Origin: Hemileia vastatrix
Taxonomy: Eukaryota > Basidiomycota > Pucciniomycetes > Pucciniales > Zaghouaniaceae
Assembly: GCA_030280995.1 (NCBI GenBank)
Contig: JASXTE010000008.1
Coordinates: 1,111,001 to 1,175,000 of the forward strand
Reading direction: 5' to 3'
DNA length: 64,000 nucleotides
This document shows, piece after piece, positions 43,880-56,700 of the stretch; positions within the stretch are counted from its first letter, which is position 1; each line of letters starts with the position of its first letter. The position numbers were made by a program, and so were the translations under genes. Under the pieces are notes generated by a model, which saw nothing but the letters and a program-made list of their open reading frames with translations, did not search any database and was not told the DNA's origin.

Positions 43880-46668
43880 ACACAAACATCCTTCCTTCTT
43901 AGAAAAGTGAGATATTAGCCAAGTGCCTTAGTGAGAATATCAGCATGCATTTGAGAGGTAGGGACACATTCTAATGTAGCTTTTTTGAGGAAGAGTTGTT
44001 CATTTAAAATGTAATTAGATCTAATAGCATGCCTTTCTCTTTTGTTTCAGGGTTATCATTTTAATTTTCTATTGCAACTCTTTCATCACAAAATATTTTG
44101 ATTGGAAGAATTTCAGGAAAGATATCTTTAAGGAGATTTGAGATCCATATAGTATCTTTCATGCCTATTCCAAATGAAACCAATTCAGCTGTCATTGAGG
44201 AGTAACTAACTGTTGGTTGATGCCTAGAGGTCCAAAAAATGGGGCAGGAATTAAGCATAAGAAGATGACCTGACTGAGCTCTAGAAAATTCTTTATTATT
44301 CCAGGTTGCATCAGTGAAGGAGAAGGGGTAAAGGGGAAGATCACATTCAGGATGAATATGGAGTTGGAGTTTAGCAGTGTGTTGAACATATTGTAGCAGA
44401 TGATTGAGTGCTGTCCAATGAGTAGAGGTAGGTTTTGAAGAGAATCTAGCTAGCAAATTTACAGGTAAAGAAAAATCTTACCTTGTTCCCACTGCAAAAT
44501 AACTAAGAGCACCTAAGATCAAGAGATATTTAGTCTTATCAATAGCCTCATCTTCATCTTTGAAAGGTTTAATGACCACATTATTGAGAAGGAGAGAATT
44601 TTTCAAGGGGTCTTTTGTGTCTAGAAGTTTATTCGAGGTTTTCACGGGATATTTAAGGGTTTTAGAGGTCTCTCAACAAAAAGTAAATATTTCTAAAATC
44701 AATTTGATTATTTTACTCAAATATAAGAGGTAGGTTTTAAAATATCAAAATAGATTATAGATTAGAATTACGCTGTTGTAAATACTAAAGTTATAAAATA
44801 TAGAAATAATTGTAGTGTTGTAATTGTAATAATAAAGTAAGTGATAAAATAATGTTCTGAAAAGCACAAAGTAAGAGGCCTTTTATAGGCAAAACATGAG
44901 GGAATAAAATATACAGAATTTACACCACATATTTTAAGAATGTGAGAAAAAGAATGACTGAAAGGAGTACATATATGACATAAGAATTAAATAAACTGGT
45001 ACGTCAACAAGGACATAAAATTTATTAGCAATAAAGTTTGAGTTCCTTGGACTGTCACAATTAATTACACAATAATTAATTAATTATATTACTTTCACGG
45101 GATTCCAGATCTCTCACTGAGGTAATATAATTGTTTTAAAGTTTTTTTATTATAATTTTATTATTAAATTCTATTCCCATTGACTTATACCATTGAGCAC
45201 GGTGTTAGGGAGTAAAATTGTAAGGGACATTTTATTTACACTAATTAATTATACTACTTATTGTACTTAACTAGTTAATTGTAAGTAATACCTAAGTAGA
45301 TAATTAATTATTAGTAAGAAGAAGGGGCGTGGCTTCAACTCAGTAAATTAATTAATTAATTTACCGGTTAAGTCTAGTAGCCTGGCTGACAGAATTAGTA
45401 GTGAGGGCGCAAGGGTTGTGAGCTTTCAAAATCTTCTCAATGAGCTTGAAATTTTTAAGATAAAAACCTTCAGGAACCTCCTTAATTTCCACTTCCACAA
45501 TTCCATCTACCTTCTCACTCCACCTCCCCTACAAACTACTATTCAAATTATCCTCCAATTCCTTCAGTGCAGCCTCACTACTACCAGTCACGATTCCATC
45601 ATCCACATGTATCCAAATGAAACCCATAGAGTTTTTTTTGAGAATATAAAAAGACTTATCATATTAACTTTCCCTATATCCCATAGTATCCAACTAGTTG
45701 GCTATGTGGAGGAATCAGCATCTAGCAGGTTTCTTGGTGCAAAAGAGATCTTTCTTATGGTATAAAGCAATTTATTTATCCTTCAGTTGATACCCTTCAG
45801 GAGGATGCACCCAGATTACTTTATCAATAAACTGTGAAGGTAAGCTTCAGTGACAACAAAGGACTTTACTGTCCACCAGTGAGAGGCTGAAAGGGTAAGT
45901 GGGATTCTGTGGGATGCAAAAGCTTCTTTACAATCAAAAGTTTCAGTGAAATCAATCCCATACTTCTGAAGGAAACCTTTCACCACATAGAAAGCTCTAT
46001 ATACAGGTGAGGCTGATAAAGGATTTTTGATGGTGAAGATCCATTTGAAATTAGGGAGGTTAGCGCCATATGGAATTTTCACTTCATACCATACATCAAT
46101 ATCTTTCATATTTGAAAGTTCCTCCTTGAAAGCTTCTTCCCACTCATGGAAATCAGATGAGAGCATGGCTTACAAGTGAGTCCTGGGAATGATTGAAGAT
46201 CAAGAAAAACCTTTTTTTAATTGTATCAGTTACAGAATTTTCTTGAGAGATAAGAGTTTCTTCATCTTTGAAATCACCAAGCTCAATTTTGTTGAGGATG
46301 TGATCAAGGGAATATTTAGAAGTTTTAGCTTGATAAAAAGAATCATGAATTGGGAGGTTTTCACCAGGAAATCTTGCCATTTCAGATTCAAAAAAGGTGT
46401 TTGTTTCTCCATTCCAAAAAACATAACCAGCATTATTTAAAGAATAACCTACACATCTACAAATCAGAAGATTTTGATCAAGTTTTTGGTGAGTTTATTT
46501 ATGGATGTGAACATAAGAAGTTTCTCCAATAATTTGAAAAATAGAATAGTTGGGGTCACAGCTATGCATTAGATGCAAAGGAGTTTCATTTCCAGTTTTG
46601 ACATTAGGAAGATGGTTATGGACATGGGCTTCCAATTTGTAAGCAGGACCCCAGAAATGTTCAGGAAC
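43880..46668 (-). pseudogene. copia element B, RT and RNase H remnant, interrupted by a solo LTR
   Basis: It is homologous to 33780-35720 of copia A, base for base over long stretches. RNase H lies at 43900-44600 (ALNHLLQYVQHTAKLQLHIH). The Ty3 solo LTR 44601-45391 splits it. The RT half continues at 45397-46668 (MLSSDFHEWEEAFKEELSNM, ANLPNFKWIFTIKNP). Stops and frameshifts are present, partly shared with copy A. It ends near 46668, where the Tc1 remnant begins. Confidence 0.85.
44601..45391 (-). mobile_element. solo LTR, Ty3/gypsy (51403 family), inserted in copia B
   Basis: 791 bp flanked by GAATT at 44596-44600 and 45392-45396. The high-coordinate end reads CTAGTAGCCTGGCTGACA. The low-coordinate end reads TTTCAAGG where intact LTRs have TGTCAAGG. 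An uninterrupted version of the target exists in copia A at about 34490, which confirms the insertion point. Confidence 0.92.
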
Positions 46669-46679
46669 TTAATTCTTTT

Positions 46680-48960
46680 TTTTTCTCATTACAAACCTGT
46701 GTAGCAGTCAACAAGGACCTGTACTATAAGACTATGTAACAAAAACCAATGAATAACTAGACAATTTTCTATATTATAACTTTTCATCAGACCCTCATAA
46801 TCCAAATCCAGAATCAAAATCTAATGAGTGGCTTCAAAATCACCACTAGATAGTCTAGAGAAGATAGAAAGATAGTGCAAAAAAAAAATTGAAAAAAATA
46901 AAGAATAAAATAATTACATTTATCATCTAAGGGGAGATTCTTCCAAGCAATTTTCAATGCTTAGATCATTTCATCTTTTTTTAGGGTGGTAGTATTTGTG
47001 AATGTTTCACTAGAGGATTTTTCACAAGTTTTTTATTGGATTAAAATTGGGAGACTGAGCTTGAAAGTCCTCTATTTTGCAAAGGTTAACATGATTACTG
47101 TCAGTGTATGCTAGTATTTAAGTATGAATTAATAGTAAATATTAATGGTCCTACTACTTAATATTAAATTATTTGTCAATTAAACCTCAGTTAAAGACTA
47201 GTAAAACAGTTATGCTCAATTTTTAACTCACAATATTTGGATTGGTGCAAACTAGTGGTGGAAAATAGGCTAATAAACTATAGTTATAGCTAATATAAAG
47301 ATAATATCAATTCATAAGGGCTTTTAAATATATTTTTATATGATAATAATTGTTTTAAAATTTTTATTTGATGTGTAGTAAGTAAGTGATGTCCAATAAC
47401 CCATCAAATCCCCCCTTACTTGTACCAAAATCCACTATAGTGCACAGACCTTCAATCACGATGTCACTGCTATCCCTGGCAATTAAAGCACTGTGAGGGA
47501 CCATCACCTCCCCATGGCGTCCATTTCAAGAAGTTTTAACACCCAGACTTCCAGTAAGGACCCTCCATCACAATTAATGATATCATAAACCCATACCATA
47601 AATAAAGAAAACAGATAAAAGCAGATACCATAAAGAAACAGGTATAATAACTCATCCAAAGAGAATAAAATTAAACCCAAAGAATATAAAGGAACCAAAT
47701 CAGCTTTCAAAGCCCCCATTAACATCCCCAAGAATCTACATTAACCCAGTAATCATATCCCAACCCATAAATCCATGAAAATCCATTAAAGGAAGCAGAT
47801 TAAGTTGTCCAAACTGTGTATATGCACCTGAAAAAGGTGTATATGCTTGTGTAGGTGTGGTGAGTCCATTGAATATGTACATATGACCCAAAATAATTAT
47901 AAAAATAAAGCTTATAGGCTATTTAGAGGATTAAACTGGTATATAGGCCTATATATACATAATATAACTGCATATTTCACTGAATATGAGGTTTATGTAT
48001 ACATATAAGCTTATGTATGTCTATAATTACTTATTATCACTTAAGATGAGTATATTATGACTACATTAGCACCTTTAAAAGTATTATGGGGCTATTGATA
48101 AGCTATTTAAACTTATATAAGTCATTTAATAGTGTAATAAATATATATATAAGCATAATAACCATAAAATTAACTTATAATCTTATTTCAATTAAGGTTA
48201 TATTATTTTAAACATACAAAATACTCAGTCCTGGGGATCCTTAGGCTTAAAATTACACAACACAATGGCTAATATGAAAGTGTGGATTGGAGAATTATCC
48301 TCCATGAGGATAAAGACATCATAATTTTTTGATTGTTTCAAAAAAAGGAAGGAGTTTACCCTTTTATACCCTCTCAAAAATCATATTTGAGGTTTCAAAT
48401 TTAGGAGAAAAAATTACCAGTGGAACTTTGGTCATGTTGAAGAGGCTTCCCCATAACATTACAGAAGAATGTCCAGTTTTCAAGGTTGGATGAAGACAGT
48501 AATCAATGAATTTCTCATCTTTATTGCACTATAATAGCATTGACCTTGACAGTTTCACAATTTCAAGAGAGGATTCATTTCTCCTAAGAACCTTCTTCCA
48601 GTCCTCAACAGTCCAAGAAAGACAGTTGAAGACCAATTAAAAGTGTTGGTGGTGGTGGATTTGCCCAAAAAATGGCATCTTCACAGCTACTTGATTGAAG
48701 ATACTACTTTCATGGGTATGATTTTTGTATGGTGCAAGATGAAATCTATATTGAAAGAAAGATTGATATTACAGAAATAGTTCTGTATCAGTTGGCTCTG
48801 AAGATATGTGCCAGCTCATGCATAACTTGTTGAGTAATTTTTTGGGGAATCCAGGACAACTTGTGTTATAAACCATTCCTCAATCTTCATAATGTGAAAT
48901 GATAGATTAAGTTTTGGGAGTGGATGAGTTGAAGCTGGCATGCTATTTGAGACTTTTTTT
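46680..48960 (-). pseudogene. Tc1/mariner-type transposase remnant, split by a solo LTR
   Basis: Reading the minus strand from about 48960: an N-terminal helix-turn-helix-like part (MKIEEWFITQVVLDSPKNYS), LSWTVEDWKKVLRRNESSLE, LHPTLKTGHSSVMLWGSLF (the PT.K.GGGSVM.WG block), then ILMEDNSPIHTF (second catalytic Asp, the DNAP.HTA block). The frame is cut at 48251 by the solo LTR. Beyond it, near 47030-47080, comes IEDFQAQSPNFNPIKNL, the counterpart of W.AQSPDLNPIENLW; its expected acidic residue is Asn. Multiple stops make it dead. Terminal inverted repeats were not identified. Confidence 0.8.
47099..48251. mobile_element. solo LTR of the outer Ty3 family, inserted in the Tc1 remnant
   Basis: 1153 bp related along their length to 49448-50625. 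It starts TGTCAGTGTATGCTAG and ends GGCTTAAA, where the relative ends GGCTGACA. It is flanked by ATTAC at 47094-47098 and 48252-48256. Shared landmarks include GCACAGACCTTCAATC, CCATCACCTCCCCATGGCGTCCA and TACTCAGTCCT. The 75-codon minus frame at 47504-47731 occurs in both copies and comes from the LTR. Confidence 0.9.
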
Positions 48961-49447
48961 ATCTCCCCATGAACATACCAACCAAAATCACCTTTCTTTT
49001 TGTCTTTTACTTGTGTGTTCCAGCCCTTGGACTTGGAATGGTGAGGTGGGTAGAATCAAAAAAAAAAAAAAAAAAAAGCTTGAAACTTATAGTGTTATAA
49101 AAAAAGTGCATGAGAAAAAAAACTTACCTAGAAATAGTTGACCTGTGAGAGAGTTCAGATTGAGGCACAGAAGTGTGGGTATAAGTTGGATGGTGGTGGC
49201 ATAGGGAAAAGAATTGGAGACAGAAAAAAATAAGGGTTTTCAAGAATATAATTCTGGCCACTGCACAACCCACTTCCATTTAATATATTCTTTGAACCTG
49301 TATATACTCCAGAAACAGCCTAAGTCTCTAAAAAAATATTAAATGCACACATATTATACAACCTACTTCTATTTACAACTTACTATATATTTAATTACTT
49401 CTGTGTAATCATTTTACTTACGACTACTGACTATTTAACACTAACAT
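48961..49447. other. spacer between Tc1 remnant and outer Ty3 LTR
   Basis: It holds a poly(A) tract (about 49058-49078) and a purine-rich stretch. No gene is supported. Confidence 0.4.
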
Positions 49448-50625
49448 TGTCAGTATGTCTAGTATATAAGTATGATATAATAGTATTTACTTATCGTCCT
49501 ACTACTTATTGATAAATGATTTAGTGATTAAACCTCAGGGGAAGACTAATAAAATAGTTACACTCAAATAAAACTCACAATACTTGGATTTAAATGCGTG
49601 CTTAGTGGTGTAAAATAGCTAAATAGAATATAGTTATAGCTTATATAATGATAATATCAACTTATAAAAGGCTTTATAATATATTTCTAAATGTTAATAA
49701 TTGTATTGAAGTGTTAGATTGAATTGTAGTAAGTAATTGATGATAAATAACCATCAAAATCCCTCCTTACTTATACCCAAATCCCCTGGAGTGCACAGAC
49801 CTTCAATCCAGATGATATCACTGCTATCCCCCGCAATTACAGCACTGTGAGGGCCCATCACCTCCCCATGGCGTCCACTTCAATCATATTTAACACCCAG
49901 ACCTCCAGTAAGGACCCTCCATCACAATTAATGATAACACAGACCCAAAACATAATTAGAAAATCCAGATAAAAGCGGATACCATAAAGAAACAGGTAAA
50001 ATAAGTAATCCAAAAGAGATTTAATGAAACCCAAAGCATATAAAGTAAACAAATGAAATTTCCAAGCCCCCAATAACATCCCCAAGCATCCACATTAACC
50101 CAGAAATGACCTCCCAACCCATAAATCCGTGAATATCCATCCAAGGAAGCAGATTAAGTTGTCCAAACTGAGTGTATGCGCCTGATATAGATGTCTATGC
50201 TTCTGTAGGCGTTGTGAATCCACTGATTTCATCCATATGACCTAAAATAAGCAGAAAAACAAAGTTTATAGGCTATTAAGAGGCTAAAACCCACTTATAG
50301 ACCTAAATATACATAATATACTGCATATTTCACTGAATATGAGCTTTATGTATACATTTAAGCTTATGTATGTCAATAATTACTCAATATCACTTAAGAT
50401 AAGTATATTATGACTCCATTAACACCTTAATAAGTATTATTAGGCTATGGATAAGCTATTTAAACTACTATAAGTTATATAATAGTGTAATAATTATATA
50501 TATATGTATTATAATCATATATATAATTGTTTTAACCTTATTTTTAAGATATAAGCTTAATGTACTTAAGGTTATCTTATTTTAAGCATAAAAAATACTC
50601 AGTCCTAGGGATATCTAGGCTGACA
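49448..50625 (-). repeat. 3' LTR of the outer Ty3 element
   Basis: Its plus-strand ends are TGTCAGTATGTCTAG and CTAGGCTGACA, 1178 bp, next to the purine tract of the element. It differs in sequence from the inner element's LTR but shares the TGTCAGCC/GGCTGACA terminus. A solo copy is at 47099-48251. Confidence 0.85.
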
Positions 50626-50741
50626 CTCCCTCACCCAAAAAAAATTTAAAAAAATGTTAAGTCATTTTAATTAAAAGTAAGGAGTGAAATAGAAAAATAA
50701 TTTTTTAAATTTTCTATAATACATATACTGAATAAACAGTA

Positions 50742-51397
50742 TTATTTTGATTTAAATTTTTTCAAGAGATTTTTAAGATCAGAGATTTCATTTTCTGGAA
50801 TCCACTGGTCATATTTACTTGATTTATTTTTAAATCTTAATAGATACTCAACTCCCTTTTCTTTTGTAAGGTGTCTCTTTTTAAGTATCTTTTCAATTTC
50901 TGCTTTTTCAACTATTTCTTCAGTTTGCTGCTTATGCCTTCCTGATCTTCTTGGAAATAGAGCAGTATCATTAGAATGGTATGGTTCTATAAGAGAAATA
51001 GGAAATACTGGATGTTTTCTATCATATGGTGCATATAGAATAACCTCAACAGCATTGTTACCAACCATCTTTTTCACTACAAATGGTCCAATTAATGGAT
51101 CTTTCAATTTAACATTACCATTTAAATTGAAATGTAGTGTAGAAATAAGGACTTCATCACCCTCATTGAACATTTGTTCTTTATGGGCTTTATCCCATCT
51201 TTTCTTCTCATACTCAAATGCCTTATTTATACATTCTTGAGCATGTTTTCAGCATAATTCTTGCATTTGAAGAAAAGACTTAGTACCTGGATGGATATCC
51301 AATCTAGGTAATTTATTAAGAGTTTTAGCAGGAATATTAGGTACATAACCCAACCATAACTCAAATGGCTTTTTGCCAGTTACAGAATGTACTGTAC
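50742..51397 (-). pseudogene. outer Ty3 integrase C-terminus and chromodomain
   Basis: The 143-codon open frame 51173-50742 begins in the integrase C-terminal beta domain (FNEGDEVLISTLHFNLNGNV, DRKHPVFPISLIEPYHSND) and ends with a chromodomain: AEIEKILKKRHLTKEKGVEY, then LLRFKNKSSKYDQWIPENEI. Known role of this domain: directing integration to marked chromatin. Upstream, in the same protein but past a stop in LQMQELC near 51250, the frame continues to the nested insertion. This copy keeps the chromodomain unbroken, which the inner element does not. Confidence 0.85.
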
Positions 51398-51402
51398 TAT
51401 TG

Positions 51403-52208
51403 TGTCAAGGTACGCTTTTGGTCTAGAAGATTTGGTATGAATTTTTACGAGGATTTTAAAGGTTTAAATGGACTCTCAACAAATTTGTACGTATTTCTTA
51501 AATCAAGGATGATTATTTTACTCAATTAAAAGAGGTAGGATTAAAATATTGATATAATTTATATATTAGAGTTACGTATTGTAAATACTAATGGCATAGA
51601 ATATAAGAATAAGTTTTGACTTGTTATTGTTGTAATAAAATGGTGTAGTAAAGGAATGATTAAAAAACAACAAAAAGAGAGGCCTTATATAGGAAAAGGA
51701 GAGACAAAGCACGGCAATAAAATTCTAAAAACTGTAGTATGAGAGAAAGAAAAGAATATTCCAGAAGGAGTATTTTCAAATAATAAAGTTTTTCTAAAAA
51801 GAAGGCGTCAAAAAGATGTATTTACAGAGTATGTCAGAAATACATCAACTTATTTAATATTTACTGTAGAAGTCAATTCTAAATAAGAAATTTGAATTTT
51901 TTGTATATATTTAATATTATTTGAATATTAAAATCTTATTTTAACTTAAAATCTATTTTTTAATATAAATTTTTATTTTTTCCACCCTGTCAAATGAGCA
52001 CGGTGTTAGAGAAAAAAATATAAGGGACAATTTTATATTTTAATTTTAATTATTTATTTAATTTTATCATTCTGTAATTAGTTAATTCATTATAACTAAT
52101 TTTAATGTAACTAATTTATAATTAAATAATAATTAAAATGATAAGGTGCGGCTTCATCCAGTAAATAATTAATTATTTCACTGGGTAAGTCTAGTAGCCT
52201 GGCTGACA
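51403..52208 (-). repeat. 3' LTR of the nested Ty3 element
   Basis: 806 bp, plus-strand ends TGTCAAGGTACGC and TAGCCTGGCTGACA. A TATA-like CTATATAAGG reads on the minus strand at about 51690. It carries CACGGTGTTAGAG near the AT-rich end, as in the other copies of this family. Confidence 0.95.
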
Positions 52209-52239
52209 CTCCCTCACTCTAAAAAAACAATAAAAAAAA

Positions 52240-53794
52240 TGCTATAATTTTTTCTTTTTATACTTTTTTAGTAGATTAGGAAGATTAGATATCTCCTTCC
52301 CAGGTATCCAAGAATCATATTCAGATGATTTATTCTTGAATCTCAATAAGTATTCTGTACCTTTCTAAGCAGTGACTATTCTGTCATTTAGAATTTTTTC
52401 AATTTCTGCTGTTTCAGTGATTTCATTTGGGGTTTTCTTTGGTCTACCCCTCCTTTTTGGAAATAAATCACTATTGGATGTGTAAGGTTTCAAAAGAGAT
52501 ATTGGAAAAACAGGATGTTTTCTGTCATATGGAGAATACAGAATAACTTCAACGCATTATCTCCAATCATTCTTCTGACAACAAATGGACCAACAAATGG
52601 ACCAACAAATGGATCTTTCAATTTGTTATTACCTTGTAAGTTGAAGTGGACTGTAGAAATCAACACTTCATCACCCTTTTTAAAATTGTATTCTTTATGG
52701 GATTTGTCCCATCTTTTCTTCTCATATTCAAATGATTTTTCAATACATTTTTGAGCATGATTTATACATAGTTGTTGCACTTGAAGAAAAGATTTTACAC
52801 CAGGATGTATTTCCAATTTAGGTATTTTGTTATTGAGAATTTGGGCAGGAGTATTTGGAACATATCCAAGCCAGAGCTCAAAAGGCTTTCTTTGAGTAAC
52901 AGAATGAACAGTGCTATTATAGGTAAATTCCAACCCAGGAAGTAAGGTAACCCAATCATGAGTGAATCTGTCATTATCTTTATACTCAAGGCCAAAGGCA
53001 CAATATCTTCTTATCATGTCCTCTAAAGTCTGAATCATTCTTTCAGCTAAACCATCAGTCTGAGGGTGATGGGCAGTAGAAAGTTTCAGATCACAACCAC
53101 AAACATCCATCAGAGACATCCAAAATTCAGAAGTAAATTTAGGGTCTCTGTCAGAGATTATGGCTTTAGGAAAACCAGCAGTATTAAACATATGAGACCA
53201 CCATAAGAAAGCAAATTCTTTAGTGGAAACATCCTTGTGGGTAGGGATAAATTTACACATTTTTCTGAATCTATCCACAATAACCCAACAAGAGTTATAA
53301 CTGTCTTTACCAGAAATAGGTAATCCTGTTACGAAATCCATGTTTATTATTTGCCATGGAGCATCAGGAGGTTCAATATGTTGCATTAATCCTGCTCTTT
53401 TACCAGTTAATCTTTTTGATTTTTGGCATGAATCACAGGATTCAACATATAATTTTGTGTCCTAAGACATATTAGCCCACCAAGCAGTGTTCTTAATTCT
53501 GATCATTGTTTTGTCAAGATCAAAATGTCCAGCTAATATGTCATCATGACAAATTTTCAAGATGATTTCATTCATAGAAGGAGGAATAACAATAACATTA
53601 CTCAACTTTCTTCTATAATATAGATATCCTTCATCAATTGAAAATTTACCTTTTTCCAAAGCTTTTTGGTACTTTGGTGGAAGGGTTTTAGTTAATGCTT
53701 GTATTGAAGCATTCTTTGGATCATTTAATATGGTGCATAACTTTTTCAAGTCAGTGTCCTTATCATATGATTCCAGAATTAGCTGTAATAGCTC
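52240..53794 (-). pseudogene. nested Ty3 integrase with chromodomain, broken
   Basis: It begins right after the stop of the upstream polyprotein (53795). The zinc-binding HHCC motif is ICHDDILAGH plus CDSCQKSK, split by an in-frame TAG at about 53464. The catalytic core has Asp in INMDFVTGLP, Asp in ISDRDPKFTSEFW and Glu in GLAERMIQTLE, all present (52490-53386). A frameshift near 52555 cuts the C-terminal domain. A short duplication (GPFVGPFV) lies just before it. The chromodomain (about 52260-52440, AEIEKILND..., LLRFKNKSSEYDSWIPG) has another stop at about 52363. Integration activity from this copy is unlikely. Confidence 0.88.
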
Positions 53795-56700
53795 TTACTC
53801 CATATCAACCACATATATCCCATGAATATGAATAATTTCATCCTCAGGATCATAAGCAGGATTAGAGTCATCATTTGGTAAAGGTAACCTTGATAACATA
53901 TCCACATTTGAGTGAACAATACCAGCCCTATAAATAATTTTCATTTTCCCTCTGTACTTTTGAACAGCCAGCTGCCATCTGAACATATGTCTGTTAGGTG
54001 TTTTCAAGTTTAAAAGGGATTTAACTGCACTGCAGTCAGTGACAAGTTCAAATTTCTGGTCATCTAGGTAATAATGAAGCTTTTCTAGAGCCCATACTAC
54101 AGCTAAACACTCTAATTGAGTAGCACCATATTTCAATTCACTATTTCTCAAGGTTCTTGAAATATAACAAATTACTAATTCTGAAACTTTATCATTTATT
54201 ACTTGTTTCTGATGGAGGGCAGCACCAAGACCAATGAAACTGGCATCAGTGTACAGAAAAAATGGTTGATTAAAGTCAGATAAAGCAAGAATCGGTGCTG
54301 ACATCAAACAGTGTTTCATAGTGTCAAAGGCTCTTTGTCTTTCACTATTCCAGACAAAAGCAACATCCTTTCTAGTTAATTGGGTAAGGGGTAAAGCTAT
54401 GACTTGGTAATTTTTAATATACTGTCTATAGTATCCACACATTTGCAAAAAACTTTGGAGCTCTCTCACTGTTGTAGGAGCTTTCACCTGTTGTATGGCT
54501 GCCACTTTGTTCTGGTCAACATATATCTGTAAGCCTGAAACAACATGACCAAGAACTTTTAAAGAATGGAAACCAAATTTACATTTCTTCAAAGCAAGTG
54601 TCATATTTATTTCATCCATTTTCTGGAATACTTTACACAGGTGTTTAAGATGGTCCTCAAATATTTTTGAGAATATAATGATATCATCAATATAAACCAT
54701 CAGCCATCCTTCAATTATCTCTTGATGGAATGTGTTATCCATAACATTTTGGAAAACTGAAGGGGCATTTTTAGGGCCAAATGGCATCCTAACATACATA
54801 TAAGTACCCATATGAGTGGCAATCATCAGAAAGTTCTGAGAATTTTTCTCAACAGGTACCTGGTGATATCCTTTATTACCATCCAAACAGCTGATATATT
54901 TAGCACCCTGTAAAGTAGCATGTATAGAGCTGATTCTAGGTAAAGGGTAGATATCATCAACAGTATAAGTGTTTAGTGCTCTATAATCACCACATAACCT
55001 GGCTTTATCATTTTCATAAGAAATTAGGACAGGTGAGATAACAAAATATTTAGGTGTTTCAACTACCTTTTCAATAATATTCATTTTTAAAAGGGTAGAG
55101 ATATTGTCTTCAATATCTTTTCTCTTTGTGGGAGAAGCAGGATAAGGCTTCTTCTTTAAACTAGGTGGTATATCAGTTAATGGGCAAGACAATGAAAGTT
55201 TCATTTCCTCCTTAACTAATCCCAGCTCATGTGACCCATGAGCAAAGGCCATAGGAAAAGATTTTATCAAGTTAATGATGGAATCTTTATCCTCACCAGA
55301 AAGTTGTTCTCCAAAAGAAGAATTGTCAATTTCAGACATAAGGGCATGCATTTTGTTTGTAGATCTTCTTTTATATTGAACCACAGAATTACATGTGTTC
55401 AATTCTGGTTTTAATAATTTTTTAGGGGAGGAAATCTTAAATTTTCTCTTCCAATTCATCCCCATTGTGAAACATTGGTTTGAAGGATCCAATTTTATGC
55501 CATACATGGTTAAAATATCATTCCCTACAATAAACCAATTGCTTAAGTTATCATTTTTCATGAAAACAAAATCACAAATAGCTCTTACAAAACCATAGTT
55601 ATATTTAAAAAACACTGTGGCTTTATATTTACCAATGGGGGACAAAACAGAGCCATACCCTCTCCAATTTTCAGAAATGATAGGCATCAGTTTAGATTTA
55701 TAGTCTTGATCTACTGAAGCAAGTGCTCTTACAGATACTACACTTCCTCCAGCTCCAGAATCCAGAACAACTTCAATGCTGGTTCCATTGATCAAGACTG
55801 GTGCCTTGAGAGGGGCAATAATAATTGAGCTATCCTCAATGTTCTTTATGATCTCAGCATCCTCAACTGTAGATAAAGCATTATTATCAGTATCAATAGT
55901 ATTTAAATAATGAATATCCTCTTCCAGCATCAAGATTTCTTGTTGAGATTCATATGAAATATTGCTGGCACAATCACTTGATGTATCATCCAGTGCCACT
56001 GTGTCATCAGCATGCTCCTCTGTTTGTTCTACAAGATTTATCTTCTTTTCACAAACATGGCCTTTCTGCCAAGGCTTGTTGCACTTGAAGCAAGTATTTG
56101 TTGCATACTTCTTTGGTGCAACAGGGGCAGAAGGTTTACCAACCTTTTCCAGAGGTTTCTGTTGGTAAGTGGAGGGTTTCTCCAAAGGGGTCCTAGGAAT
56201 GAATCTTCTGGAATCATACTTATTGTTTAGAAGTATCTCATTGCAAGTATTAATGAAAGAAGAGGGTTCTTTGGAGAACTCAGTCCTAGCCACTATCAAG
56301 TCTCTCAGAGACATTGGTAATTTATAGAGGATCCTGTCCTTCCATAAATCAAACTCCATATTTAGGTCCATTGCCCTTAAGATTTTTACAAGTTTCATTA
56401 AAAACTCAATAGGTTTATCAGTAGAAGAGCTATATCTAGTTTCCTCATACTGCCTTTGTTGAGCCATTCTGAACTTGGAGCCACCAAATTGTGCTTTAAT
56501 CAATTTCTTCCAATCCTCCCATGAGTAGTCATTCCCATCCAGGAGAACAGATTCATACCACATCAGGGCAACATTAGTGAATAAAGAAATTAATTTGGAC
56601 ACAGTTTCCTCATCTGGGAGTTTGTAAGAATTTTTTAAGTTATCAATTCTGCAAATAAATTGTTGCCAATCAGAGGAAGAATTACCATCAAATGTTGGGT

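Noticed and set aside
47504..47731. Hydrophobic 75-codon minus frame, also at 49858-50085, as a conserved membrane protein
   Set aside because: Both lie at the same place in two copies of one LTR, so similarity reflects the repeat. The frame could still be real, but there is no independent support.
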